A DNA stretch of 9,972 nt, from NCBI GenBank assembly GCA_024231375.1, contig JAAEQP010001219.1, positions 1 through 9,972 of the forward strand. Reading direction: 5' to 3'. Of this stretch, positions 1 through 6,367 are shown one piece after another. The translations under genes and the position numbers were made by a program. The DNA comes from a bacterium (GTDB lineage: Bacteria; Hydrogenedentota; Hydrogenedentia; Hydrogenedentiales; SLHB01). The notes beneath the pieces were generated by a model. That model did not search any database. It was not told where the DNA came from and saw only the letters and a list, made by a program, of their open reading frames with translations. The first letter of the stretch is position 1, and each line of letters begins with the position of its first letter.

Positions 1-1
1 G

Positions 2-880
2 CTCCAGCCGCTTCTGCCTGCCAGACCGTCCGGGGGACACAAGGGCACATTCGGCCACGTATTCATCATCGCCGGGTCGCTCGGATTCACGGGCGCGGCC
101 AAGCTCGCGGCTATGGCCGCCAACCGGTCGGGCGTTGGCTTGGTCACGGTGGGTGCGCCACGTCCCCTGATGGACGTCGTCGGCGCTTCACTCCTCGAAG
201 CCATGAGCTTCCCTCTGGCTGCCACAGACTCCGAGAGCATCGATGTCTCCGCCGTGAACGCCGCACTCGAATTCGCTGCGTCGAGGCAGGCGGTGGTGCT
301 GGGGCCCGGCATGTCCCAGGACCCACGGACCCGCGAGTTCGTGCAGGCCTTCGTCGAACAGTGTCCCGCCCCCTTGTTGGTGGATGCGGACGGGCTCAAC
401 GCAGTGAGCGCTGATTGCGGCGTGCTGGATCGCGCCAACGCGCCCCTTGTGGTGACGCCGCATCCCGGTGAGATGGCGCGTCTCCGCGGCGTGTCGGTAG
501 CCGATGTGCAGAGCGACCGTGAGGCTTGTGCCAGCGGGTTCGCGGAAGAACATGGCTGCGTGACCGTCTTGAAAGGGGCCGGCACCGTGGTGGCCGCGCC
601 CGGCGGCGTCTGCTACACGAACCCCACCGGCAATTCGGGCATGGCCACGGGCGGTACGGGCGACGTCTCGTCGGGTCTTATCGGCGGGCTGATGGCCCAG
701 GGCACGAGTCCGTTGGACGCCGCCTTGGTTGGCACGTACCTCCACGGCCTCGCGGGCGACATCGCGGCACGGACCCAAACGCGCCGCGGGATGGTCGCGG
801 GCGATGTGATTGAGTCAATACCCGCCGCATGGCGTACAATAGACCCGGAAGAGGAATCCTCGAATGAAATCCGTTTGTGA
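2..880 (+). CDS. nnrD: ADP/ATP-dependent NAD(P)H-hydrate dehydratase (C-terminal part of NnrD/Nnr), 5' truncated
   Basis: This enzyme uses ADP or ATP to dehydrate the S form of damaged NAD(P)H hydrate, a cytoplasmic metabolite-repair reaction. The frame is open from base 2, so the true start lies upstream. The internal ATG at 113 would cut off the conserved K-G-T-F-G-H-V motif (41-61) and is not the start. Other family motifs follow: V-D-A-D-G-L-N-A (380-403), T-P-H-P-G-E (455-472), L-K-G-A-G (from 569), and the G-G-T-G-D signature (650-664), whose Asp codon at 662-664 is the expected catalytic residue. Nothing looks broken. Many bacteria fuse this domain behind an epimerase (YjeF_N) domain, and the missing left part may hold it, so the full gene could be bifunctional nnr. 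The 3' end overlaps thiL. Family assignment is firm; fused or stand-alone form cannot be decided here. Confidence 0.93.
   Translation, partial: LQPLLPARPSGGHKGTFGHVFIIAGSLGFTGAAKLAAMAANRSGVGLVTVGAPRPLMDVVGASLLEAMSFPLAATDSESIDVSAVNAALEFAASRQAVVLGPGMSQDPRTREFVQAFVEQCPAPLLVDADGLNAVSADCGVLDRANAPLVVTPHPGEMARLRGVSVADVQSDREACASGFAEEHGCVTVLKGAGTVVAAPGGVCYTNPTGNSGMATGGTGDVSSGLIGGLMAQGTSPLDAALVGTYLHGLAGDIAARTQTRRGMVAGDVIESIPAAWRTIDPEEESSNEIRL
851..856 (+). promoter_or_regulatory. Ribosome binding site for thiL, inside the end of nnrD
   Basis: GAGGAA lies 7 nt before the ATG at 864 and within the last codons of the upstream gene. This supports the ATG as start and suggests translational coupling across the 17-nt overlap. 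Confidence 0.6.
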
Positions 881-1850
881 ACTCGGTGAATTTGGCTTGA
901 TCGCCCGCCTGGCCCGAATGCTGCCGGTTACGCCTTCGGTGCTGGAAGGCATCGGCGACGACTGTGCCATCTTGCGCCTGTATGACCACGTGATGCTGCT
1001 GTCGTCCGACATGTCGGTCGAGAACGTCCATTTTCGCCGCGACACGTTGGATGCCGAGGAGATCGGGTGGCGCGTGGCTGCGTCGTCCGTCAGCGACATC
1101 GCCGCCATGGGGGGCGCCCCCATGTTCAGTCTGGTCTCCCTCGCCTGCCCGCGGGACACACCTGTGACCTTCGTCGAAAGCGTTTACCAGGGCATGTGCA
1201 ACGTGTTTGCCCAGTATGGCGGCTGCATCGTGGGCGGCGACACGGTCCGCACGGACGGCCCCATCGCCATTGACGTGGCCATTATCGGCGAGGCCCGCGG
1301 GAGCCGGTGCCTGCGCAGGAAGGGCGCTCAGCCCGGCGACCTGCTGGCCGTCACGGGGTACCCGGGTCTGTCGGCCGCGGGCTTGGACGCCATCGAACGC
1401 GGTGTCGAAGCCCCCGAACTCACGCAGCGGCACCGCTGGCCCCGGCCCCGCGTGCGCGAGGGCCAATGGCTATGCGACCGGCCCGAGATTCATTCCATGC
1501 TGGACACCAGCGACGGCCTCGTCCAGGACGCCGGCCATCTCGCCAAAGCCGCCGAGTTGGGAGTGGATATCGACCCGAGCAAGGTACCGCTGTTGCCGGC
1601 CCTGGCCAACCATTGTGAGGCTAACGGCCTGGATCCGATGCAGATTGCGCTCACGGGCGGCGAGGACTACGAACTCGCCTTCGCCATGAGTGTGGAAAAC
1701 CACGAGGAAACGCTGGACTCGCTTCACAAAGAGTTCCGCACGGTCGTGACCGTCGTCGGACAGTTCACGGACGCATGGACAGGCGTCCGCGTGGGCGGAG
1801 AGCCCGTCGAGACCGGTGGATTCGACCATTTCAGCGGCGGGGCCGCGTAA
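864..1850 (+). CDS. thiL: Thiamine-monophosphate kinase ThiL
   Basis: ThiL phosphorylates thiamine monophosphate with ATP to give thiamine diphosphate, the last step of cofactor B1 synthesis, in the cytoplasm. The 328-residue product matches the usual family length. It belongs to the AIRS/PurM-like ATP-binding fold. Visible motifs in order are G-I-G-D-D (residues 29-33, Mg-ATP binding), S-S-D-M-x-V-E-x-V-H-F (47-57), S-D-I-A-A-M-G-G-A-P (77-86), G-G-D-T (124-127), L-D-T-S-D-G-L (213-219) and T-G-G-E-D-Y-E-L (264-271). All key acidic residues appear intact. The ATG has a good Shine-Dalgarno sequence and overlaps the end of nnrD by 17 nt, so the two are co-transcribed. No other thiamine gene and no TPP riboswitch is visible nearby, so this is likely a scattered, housekeeping copy. 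Alternatives in the same fold (PurM, SelD, HypE) lack this motif set. Confidence 0.95.
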   Translation: MKSVCELGEFGLIARLARMLPVTPSVLEGIGDDCAILRLYDHVMLLSSDMSVENVHFRRDTLDAEEIGWRVAASSVSDIAAMGGAPMFSLVSLACPRDTPVTFVESVYQGMCNVFAQYGGCIVGGDTVRTDGPIAIDVAIIGEARGSRCLRRKGAQPGDLLAVTGYPGLSAAGLDAIERGVEAPELTQRHRWPRPRVREGQWLCDRPEIHSMLDTSDGLVQDAGHLAKAAELGVDIDPSKVPLLPALANHCEANGLDPMQIALTGGEDYELAFAMSVENHEETLDSLHKEFRTVVTVVGQFTDAWTGVRVGGEPVETGGFDHFSGGAA

Positions 1851-1893
1851 CGGCCCGACCGCTTCTGCCACACCTCCCGCACTGGAGCACACG

Positions 1894-1900
1894 AAAGGAA
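1894..1900 (+). promoter_or_regulatory. Ribosome binding site that fixes the aldolase start
   Basis: AAAGGAA sits 5 nt before the ATG at 1906. The reading frame stays open upstream to an ATG at 1816 inside thiL, but that codon has no such site and the added residues do not resemble the family. The start at 1906 is therefore preferred. Confidence 0.6.
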
Positions 1901-1905
1901 TCCCG

Positions 1906-2694
1906 ATGTACGAGAGTCTGGTACTCAGGAAGCTGCGCAACAACGATCCCGTATGGTGCTGCAAGAGCAACCTCACCGATCCCAACGTCATCGAGATTTT
2001 CGGCGCCATTGGCGCTCACTGCGTGTGGCTCTGCATGGAACACGGCCCCATCAACTGGGAATCCGTTCACAATCAGGTGCGCACCGCCAAAATGTCCGGG
2101 ATGGATTCGCTAGTCCGCGTGGCCAAGGGGTGCTACTCCGACCTCATCCGTCCCCTCGAAATGGATGCCACGGGACTCATGGTGCCCCATTGCATGTCGG
2201 GCGACGAAGCCGCCAAGATTGTCGAGATGACACGATTCCAGCCCATCGGGCGCCGCGCCTGGGACGGCGGCAACTCGGACGGGCCCTTCTGCATGCGGGC
2301 TCCCGAGGAATACCTCACGAAGGCCAATGAACAGCGGTTCCTGGTCGTCCAGATCGAGGACAAGGAAGCCGTCGACTGCATGGAGGACATCGTGGCCGTG
2401 GACAACATCGACGTCTTCTTCCTCGGGCCGGGCGACTTGTCGCACAGCTACGGCGTCGCCGGGCAATTCGACCATCCGCTGGTCCAGGACGCCATCGACA
2501 AGCTGGCCGAACTCTGCAAGAAGTACAACCGGAACTGGGGCATGCCGTGCCCGCCGGAGAAGGCCCAGCAGCTTCTCGACAAGGGCGCCAAGTTCCTGGC
2601 GGCCGGATCGGACGTGGTCGCCATCGCAGGACACTTCAAGAACATGCGCCAAGGGTACGAGGCGGCCGGTCTCACGTTCACGTCGGAGTTCTGA
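1906..2694 (+). CDS. HpcH/HpaI-family class II aldolase (metal-dependent, 2-keto acid)
   Basis: Family members cleave or form C-C bonds between pyruvate and an aldehyde, using a divalent metal in a TIM barrel. Known substrates include 4-hydroxy-2-oxoheptanedioate and 2-keto-3-deoxyglucarate; the substrate here is unknown. The 262-residue product has the usual length. Motifs in order are M-E-H-G-P (44-48, catalytic His46), L-V-R-V-A (69-73, Arg71 for pyruvate binding), G-L-M-V-P-H (90-95), Q-I-E-D (149-152, metal ligand Glu151) and G-P-G-D-L-S (174-179, metal ligand Asp177). These positions closely match His45, Arg70, Glu149 and Asp175 of the E. coli HpaI enzyme. The usual G-x-R-G loop is replaced by G-R-R-A-W-D-G-G-N-S-D (115-125), a variant I recall from planctomycete/lentisphaeral-type relatives. 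The gene lies 55 nt after thiL. Family is firm; no gene symbol is justified. Confidence 0.88.
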   Translation: MYESLVLRKLRNNDPVWCCKSNLTDPNVIEIFGAIGAHCVWLCMEHGPINWESVHNQVRTAKMSGMDSLVRVAKGCYSDLIRPLEMDATGLMVPHCMSGDEAAKIVEMTRFQPIGRRAWDGGNSDGPFCMRAPEEYLTKANEQRFLVVQIEDKEAVDCMEDIVAVDNIDVFFLGPGDLSHSYGVAGQFDHPLVQDAIDKLAELCKKYNRNWGMPCPPEKAQQLLDKGAKFLAAGSDVVAIAGHFKNMRQGYEAAGLTFTSEF

Positions 2695-2763
2695 CGATCC
2701 CCGTGAACCTTCGCGCTTGATCCCGCGGTGTCATCCGGACGCCAACTCGGGACGTTGCGAAAG

Positions 2764-2828
2764 CGGGGACTGGAAGACGGGGACTGTACCAAGCGAGCAA
2801 GTCCCCGAGCGAGACGGGACTGTCCCCG
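2764..2828. repeat. REP-like cluster of CGGGGACTG direct and inverted repeats
   Basis: CGGGGACTG occurs at 2764-2772 and again at 2778-2786, a direct repeat with a 14-nt period; a shorter CGGGACTG is at 2815-2822. CGGGGACT (2778-2785) is perfectly complementary to AGTCCCCG (2800-2807), giving an 8-bp stem with a 14-nt loop. GGGAC-T-GTCCC (2816-2826) is a second palindrome. The sequence looks like the extragenic palindromic (REP) elements mobilised by RAYT-type Y1 transposases in many environmental bacteria. This comparison is from memory. No transposase gene is present. It could also act as an mRNA-stabilising or termination hairpin. Confidence 0.5.
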
Positions 2829-2850
2829 GTTTCGAGTCCTATTCACCCAA

Positions 2851-2857
2851 GGGAGGA
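2851..2857 (+). promoter_or_regulatory. Ribosome binding site that fixes the GTG start of the lipoprotein
   Basis: GGGAGGA lies 6 nt before GTG at 2864. It decides the start in a frame that is open for 537 nt further upstream, and it places a lipoprotein signal directly at the N-terminus. Confidence 0.7.
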
Positions 2858-2863
2858 CTGATC

Positions 2864-4777
2864 GTGAATACGCCGACACCCTCTCCGCTCCCTACTCTCG
2901 CGATGGCCGCCGCACTTCTGCTATCGGCCTGCGCCACCACGTCCCCTGAGGCCGTCACGGGTTCCTCCCGTACATGGACGTTCGAGGACAACACGCTCGG
3001 CGACTGGGTGCCGCAGGAGGGCACGTGGGTTGTCCAGCAGGGCGCGGTGTACCACGACGATCTCCGATTCAAGGGCGGACTGGCCGGGTTGCCCGGAACA
3101 GCGTACGAAGACGTGGCCATCGAGGCGGACGTCACCATCACCCAAACGCTCCAGGACCGCGAAACGGTGTGGGTGGGGCTCATCGTGCGGGCGTCCAACC
3201 CCGTGGCGAACGGCGGATGGCGCGACGGATACATAGCCTTCATCCGCGCCAATGGAAAGGTAGAACTGGTCCGGGCCGGGGAAGGAACACTCGCTTCGGT
3301 CCAAACCGATCTGGATCCCAAGCCGGGGCCGGTTCGTCTGCGCCTGGAGGCCACCGGGCCTCGGTTGCGGGTGTTCGCTGACGGAAAGAAACTGATCGAT
3401 GTGACCGATAGTTTCTATCCCACCGGCGAAGTGGCCCTGATTAACTTCGGGACCGTCGCACGGTTCACCAACGTGTCGGTCTCCGGCACGCCGCTTCCCG
3501 CGGCGGCTGTCGCGGCCGTCGAGCCCGAGCAGCCCAAGCCCGAGAAGCGCGACCCGGTCCTCCCCCTGCCGCGTATCGCCATCCGCACGCGGCCCGACGG
3601 CGCTGGCGAGTTCTATGTCCAGACTACAGGAGAGCGGTTCACCCCGCGCGGATTCAACCACACCGTGCTGCAGCACCGCACCTCCGGGTGGCATGCCACG
3701 TTCAATCTGGGCGTGTACAATGCCGCACAACTGGAGAGCACGCTGGCCGCTATGAAACGGTTTGGCGCCAACTGCGTGCGGGTATGGGCGTGGGGATACC
3801 AGGACGAGACCGGGTTCACGGGAGGCCCCGATTCGTGCGGGCTCAACGCCGCCTACATGGAGAACTTCGTTGATTTCCTGCGCCGGGCCACCATGCGCGG
3901 CATGTACGTCATCCCCATTCTCGACGAGACGCCGCACAACGCCTACTACGACAACGTGGCGATCATGGCCGAAGGCGGCACGCCGGATTGGACCGCCACC
4001 GGTCTTGGCCGTCAATACCTCATGAAGGGGCCCATCGCCGCGAAGCGTCAGGCCGTGCTGGATTTCGTTGCGTTTGTGAAGCAGGCCGACCCGAATCTGC
4101 TGCCGACGGTTCTCGGCTGGTCATTCGCGAACGAGGTGAGCGTGAACCACACGGAACTGCCGTTCATGCGCGTCGAAGGCACGGCCACCATGCCGACCGG
4201 TCTGACCTACGACCTTGCCGACATCGGGCAACGCCAGGCCTGCTACGACGACACCATCGTCTACTGGGCGAACGAATTGGCCGCCGCCGTGAAGGCGGTC
4301 GATCCGGCGGCTCTCACCACGGCGGGGATGTGGACGTCGGACGCCCACGGCCGATCGCCTGACGATGGACTCGTGCCCGACGACAAGGACCCCCGACGGC
4401 CGCCACGTCCGTCCGCCCTCGCCCGGCAACGATGCGCCCTCGATTTCCTGGACGTCCACATCTACCCCTGGGACGGTACGTCGAAGGTGCGGGCACGAGC
4501 GCACGAGCGCAGCATCGTCATGGCCCGAGGCGTTCCGGCCATCGTCGGTGAATACGGCGTGTTCAAACACAACAGCCTGGACGAGGCCCGCGTCATGCTC
4601 GCCGACATGCTGGGGCAGGCGTACGCCATGGGATACCAAGGCGACCTGTTCTGGGTATGGGACATGCGCGGCGTGTCGGGCCAGACCTGGAGCGCCGTGG
4701 AGGGCGACAGCAAAGGGTTGATCGGGGAACACGCCATGCAACTGCGAGCGGAACCGCCCGGCGCGCCCGGTCGTTGA
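2864..4777 (+). CDS. Lipoprotein with concanavalin-A-like domain and GH5-like glycoside hydrolase domain
   Basis: The 637-residue product is probably a membrane-anchored, exported enzyme acting on a polysaccharide or glycoside; substrate unknown. A lipoprotein signal with lipobox L-S-A-C puts the lipidated Cys at residue 23. Residues about 37-208 (starting T-W-T-F-E-D) look like a concanavalin-A/LamG-like or DUF1080-type beta-sandwich, a likely carbohydrate-binding module. A Pro/Ala/Glu-rich linker covers 209-238. Residues about 240-630 form a GH5-like TIM barrel: R-V-W (Arg306), W-S-F-A-N-E (Asn423-Glu424, predicted acid/base), H-I-Y-P (His532, Tyr534), V-G-E-Y-G (Glu563, predicted nucleophile) and W-V-W (597-599) on the last strand. 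Both catalytic glutamates are present at normal spacing. The GTG start is chosen from the ribosome binding site and lipobox. The signal n-region has no Lys or Arg, which is unusual. Other clan GH-A families are possible. Confidence 0.8.
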   Translation: MNTPTPSPLPTLAMAAALLLSACATTSPEAVTGSSRTWTFEDNTLGDWVPQEGTWVVQQGAVYHDDLRFKGGLAGLPGTAYEDVAIEADVTITQTLQDRETVWVGLIVRASNPVANGGWRDGYIAFIRANGKVELVRAGEGTLASVQTDLDPKPGPVRLRLEATGPRLRVFADGKKLIDVTDSFYPTGEVALINFGTVARFTNVSVSGTPLPAAAVAAVEPEQPKPEKRDPVLPLPRIAIRTRPDGAGEFYVQTTGERFTPRGFNHTVLQHRTSGWHATFNLGVYNAAQLESTLAAMKRFGANCVRVWAWGYQDETGFTGGPDSCGLNAAYMENFVDFLRRATMRGMYVIPILDETPHNAYYDNVAIMAEGGTPDWTATGLGRQYLMKGPIAAKRQAVLDFVAFVKQADPNLLPTVLGWSFANEVSVNHTELPFMRVEGTATMPTGLTYDLADIGQRQACYDDTIVYWANELAAAVKAVDPAALTTAGMWTSDAHGRSPDDGLVPDDKDPRRPPRPSALARQRCALDFLDVHIYPWDGTSKVRARAHERSIVMARGVPAIVGEYGVFKHNSLDEARVMLADMLGQAYAMGYQGDLFWVWDMRGVSGQTWSAVEGDSKGLIGEHAMQLRAEPPGAPGR

Positions 4778-4827
4778 CCTGCCTTCCATCAGCCATTAGA
4801 CTACCTCATGAAGATACAATCCCAAGC

Positions 4828-4836
4828 GAGAGGTGG
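4828..4836 (+). promoter_or_regulatory. Ribosome binding site that fixes the pentapeptide gene start
   Basis: GAGAGGTGG lies about 4-5 nt before the ATG at 4841. The in-frame ATG at 4808 has no purine-rich sequence before it, so the shorter protein is preferred. Confidence 0.6.
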
Positions 4837-4840
4837 TGCC

Positions 4841-5188
4841 ATGGCAACCGACACGCCCCCGATTCCGGACGACCCCATGTATCATTTGCTGCGCGACGAC
4901 AAGATCGCCGAGTTCAATCAGCGGCGCGCGGGTGGCGAATCCTTCGATCTGCGCGGCACGGACCTCCGAGGCTTGGACCTGCGCACGATCGATCCTCAGG
5001 GCCTGGATTTGAGCGGCACCTATCTGCGGCACGCGGACTTGCGCGGTCTGGACCTTCGTGAGACGAACCTCGAGGGAGCCAGTCTCCTGGAGGCACTGGT
5101 ATCAGGCGCCTATTTCCCGCCGGAACTGTCGCCGGACGAAATCTCACTTTCACTGAACCACGGAACCCGCCTGAGGTACAACGTCTGA
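4841..5188 (+). CDS. Small pentapeptide-repeat protein
   Basis: The 115-residue product has no signal peptide or membrane segment, so it is likely cytoplasmic; its role is unknown. An N-terminal segment (about 13-33, M-Y-H-L-L-R then E-F-N-Q-R-R) precedes about ten A/x-D-L-x-x pentapeptides with central residues at 37, 42, 47, 52, 57, 62, 67, 72, 77 and 82. All are Leu except Pro52. This predicts about 2.5 turns of a right-handed quadrilateral beta-helix. The C-terminal tail (90-113) runs A-Y-F-P-P-E-L-S-P-D-E-I and then G-T-R-L-R and is not repetitive. It looks too short to be a DNA-mimicking gyrase protector such as Qnr or MfpA, which are near 200 residues. It lies 63 nt after the glycosidase gene and 38 nt before the glycerate kinase, and may be co-transcribed with them. 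Confidence 0.82.
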   Translation: MATDTPPIPDDPMYHLLRDDKIAEFNQRRAGGESFDLRGTDLRGLDLRTIDPQGLDLSGTYLRHADLRGLDLRETNLEGASLLEALVSGAYFPPELSPDEISLSLNHGTRLRYNV

Positions 5189-5226
5189 GCGACTGAGCAA
5201 CCCAACCCGGACAGGCCTGAAGACGC

Positions 5227-6366
5227 ATGCATATTGTCATCGCCCCGGACTCGTTCAAAGAATGCGCCACAGCGAAAACGGTGGCGAACGCCATCGCGGC
5301 CGGCGTGGCGCGGGCCGTGCCCGAGGCCAAACTGACGATCAAGCCCATGGCCGACGGCGGCGAAGGCACCGTGGATGCGCTGGTGGCCGCTACCGATGGT
5401 TCGCTTGTTGGGTTGTCCGTCACCGGGCCGCTGGGCGAACCGGTCCATGCCAACTACGGCATCCTGGGTGACAAGACGACGGCCGTTATCGAAATGGCCG
5501 CCGCCTCAGGACTCGCTCTCGTACCGCCCGACCGGCGCGACCCCCGCGTGGCCACCACCCGGGGCACGGGCGAACTCATGGCGGACGCGCTGGACCGAGG
5601 CGTACAGCGCATCATCGTCGGCATCGGCGGCAGCGCCACCAACGACGGAGGCGCGGGCATGGCCCAAGCCTTGGGCTTTTCGCTCCGCGACGACCATCTG
5701 AACGAAGTGGGCCCAGGCGGCGCTGCCTTGGTGGACCTCACCCGAATCGACGCCGGTGGCCGGCATTCCCAACTGGACGAGTGCGAGCTGGTCGTGGCGT
5801 GCGATGTGGTGAACCCGTTGTGCGGCCCCGACGGGGCGTCCCACGTGTACGGCCCACAGAAAGGGGCGACACCGGAAATGGCGGTGGAATTAGACGCCGC
5901 CCTCGTCCATTTCGCGAAGGTCGTGGAGGACAAGTTGGATGTGACCATTGCGGACATCCCCGGTGCCGGAGCGGCCGGGGGTCTTGGAGCGGGGTTGGTG
6001 GCATTTGCCGGTGGGAGTCTCGTTCCGGGCGTTGAGGTGGTGGCGGAGGCGTGCGGACTCGAAACCGCTATTCGCCACGCCGACTTGGTGATCACGGGGG
6101 AAGGGGTGCTGGACGCTCAGTCAGTTAACGGCAAGACACCGGTCGGAGTGGCGGAGATCGCGCAGCGGCACGGTGTTCCCGTAGTGGCAATCGTCGGCGC
6201 GTTGGGCTCGGGCGGGCACGAGCTGACAGCGCATATCATTGACGCGGCTTTTTCGATCTGCCCGAAACCCATGTCGCTGGAAGAAGCGATCGCCGCGGCA
6301 CCCGAACTCCTGGCCTCGACTGCGGAATCGGTGATGCGCTTGTGGTGCGCGGCGAGGAGAGGTTGA
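5227..6366 (+). CDS. glxK: Glycerate 2-kinase (GlxK/GarK family)
   Basis: Enzymes of this family phosphorylate D-glycerate with ATP to 2-phosphoglycerate, feeding glyoxylate or sugar-acid breakdown into lower glycolysis. The 379 residues fit the family (about 380). Motifs are A-P-D-S-F-K (6-11), M-A-D-G-G-E-G-T (41-48), G-I-G-G-S-A-T-N-D-G-G (132-142), C-D-V-x-N-P-L-C-G-P followed by Y-G-P-Q-K-G-A, G-A-G-A-A-G-G-L-G-A-G (246-256) and I-T-G-E-G (289-293) followed by D-x-Q-S and G-K-x-P. The ATG starts directly at the family N-terminus, though the ribosome binding site is weak. The stop is one base from the glnE start, so the two are co-transcribed. An aldolase 2.5 kb upstream could supply tartronate semialdehyde, but no reductase (garR/glxR) is in view. 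The family splits into garK and glxK paralogues with the same reaction, so the symbol is approximate. Confidence 0.93.
   Translation: MHIVIAPDSFKECATAKTVANAIAAGVARAVPEAKLTIKPMADGGEGTVDALVAATDGSLVGLSVTGPLGEPVHANYGILGDKTTAVIEMAAASGLALVPPDRRDPRVATTRGTGELMADALDRGVQRIIVGIGGSATNDGGAGMAQALGFSLRDDHLNEVGPGGAALVDLTRIDAGGRHSQLDECELVVACDVVNPLCGPDGASHVYGPQKGATPEMAVELDAALVHFAKVVEDKLDVTIADIPGAGAAGGLGAGLVAFAGGSLVPGVEVVAEACGLETAIRHADLVITGEGVLDAQSVNGKTPVGVAEIAQRHGVPVVAIVGALGSGGHELTAHIIDAAFSICPKPMSLEEAIAAAPELLASTAESVMRLWCAARRG
6354..6362 (+). promoter_or_regulatory. Ribosome binding site for GTG-started glnE
   Basis: GAGGAGAGG lies 5 nt before GTG at 6368, inside the last codons of the glycerate kinase gene. 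The strong site makes up for the weaker GTG codon and supports translational coupling. Confidence 0.65.
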
Positions 6367-6367
6367 C

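Larger units (their letters stand above)
2695..2863. other. Intergenic region between the aldolase and lipoprotein genes
   Basis: This 169-nt stretch is the largest gap in the window. The open frame that runs through it, and back through the aldolase gene, is in the frame of the downstream lipoprotein but has no family resemblance, so I treat it as non-coding. It holds the CGGGGACTG repeat cluster (2764-2828) and, at its end, the ribosome binding site of the next gene. I found no convincing -35/-10 promoter pair and no hairpin followed by a T-run. Confidence 0.6.

Noticed and set aside
1816..1905. Earlier ATG start for the aldolase, inside thiL
   Set aside because: It would add 30 residues unlike the family and has no ribosome binding site; the ATG at 1906 has one and begins at the usual family N-terminus.
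2327..2863. In-frame upstream extension of the lipoprotein frame through the aldolase gene, giving a reading frame of 816 codons
   Set aside because: The extension is Ser/Arg/Thr-rich shadow coding opposite a well-conserved aldolase frame. The ribosome binding site and lipobox place the start at GTG 2864.
2921..4015. Antisense open frame of 364 codons within the lipoprotein gene
   Set aside because: The sense frame carries the signal peptide and glycosidase motifs; the antisense product has none.
4808..4840. Earlier ATG start for the pentapeptide protein
   Set aside because: There is no ribosome binding site before 4808, while a strong one precedes 4841.
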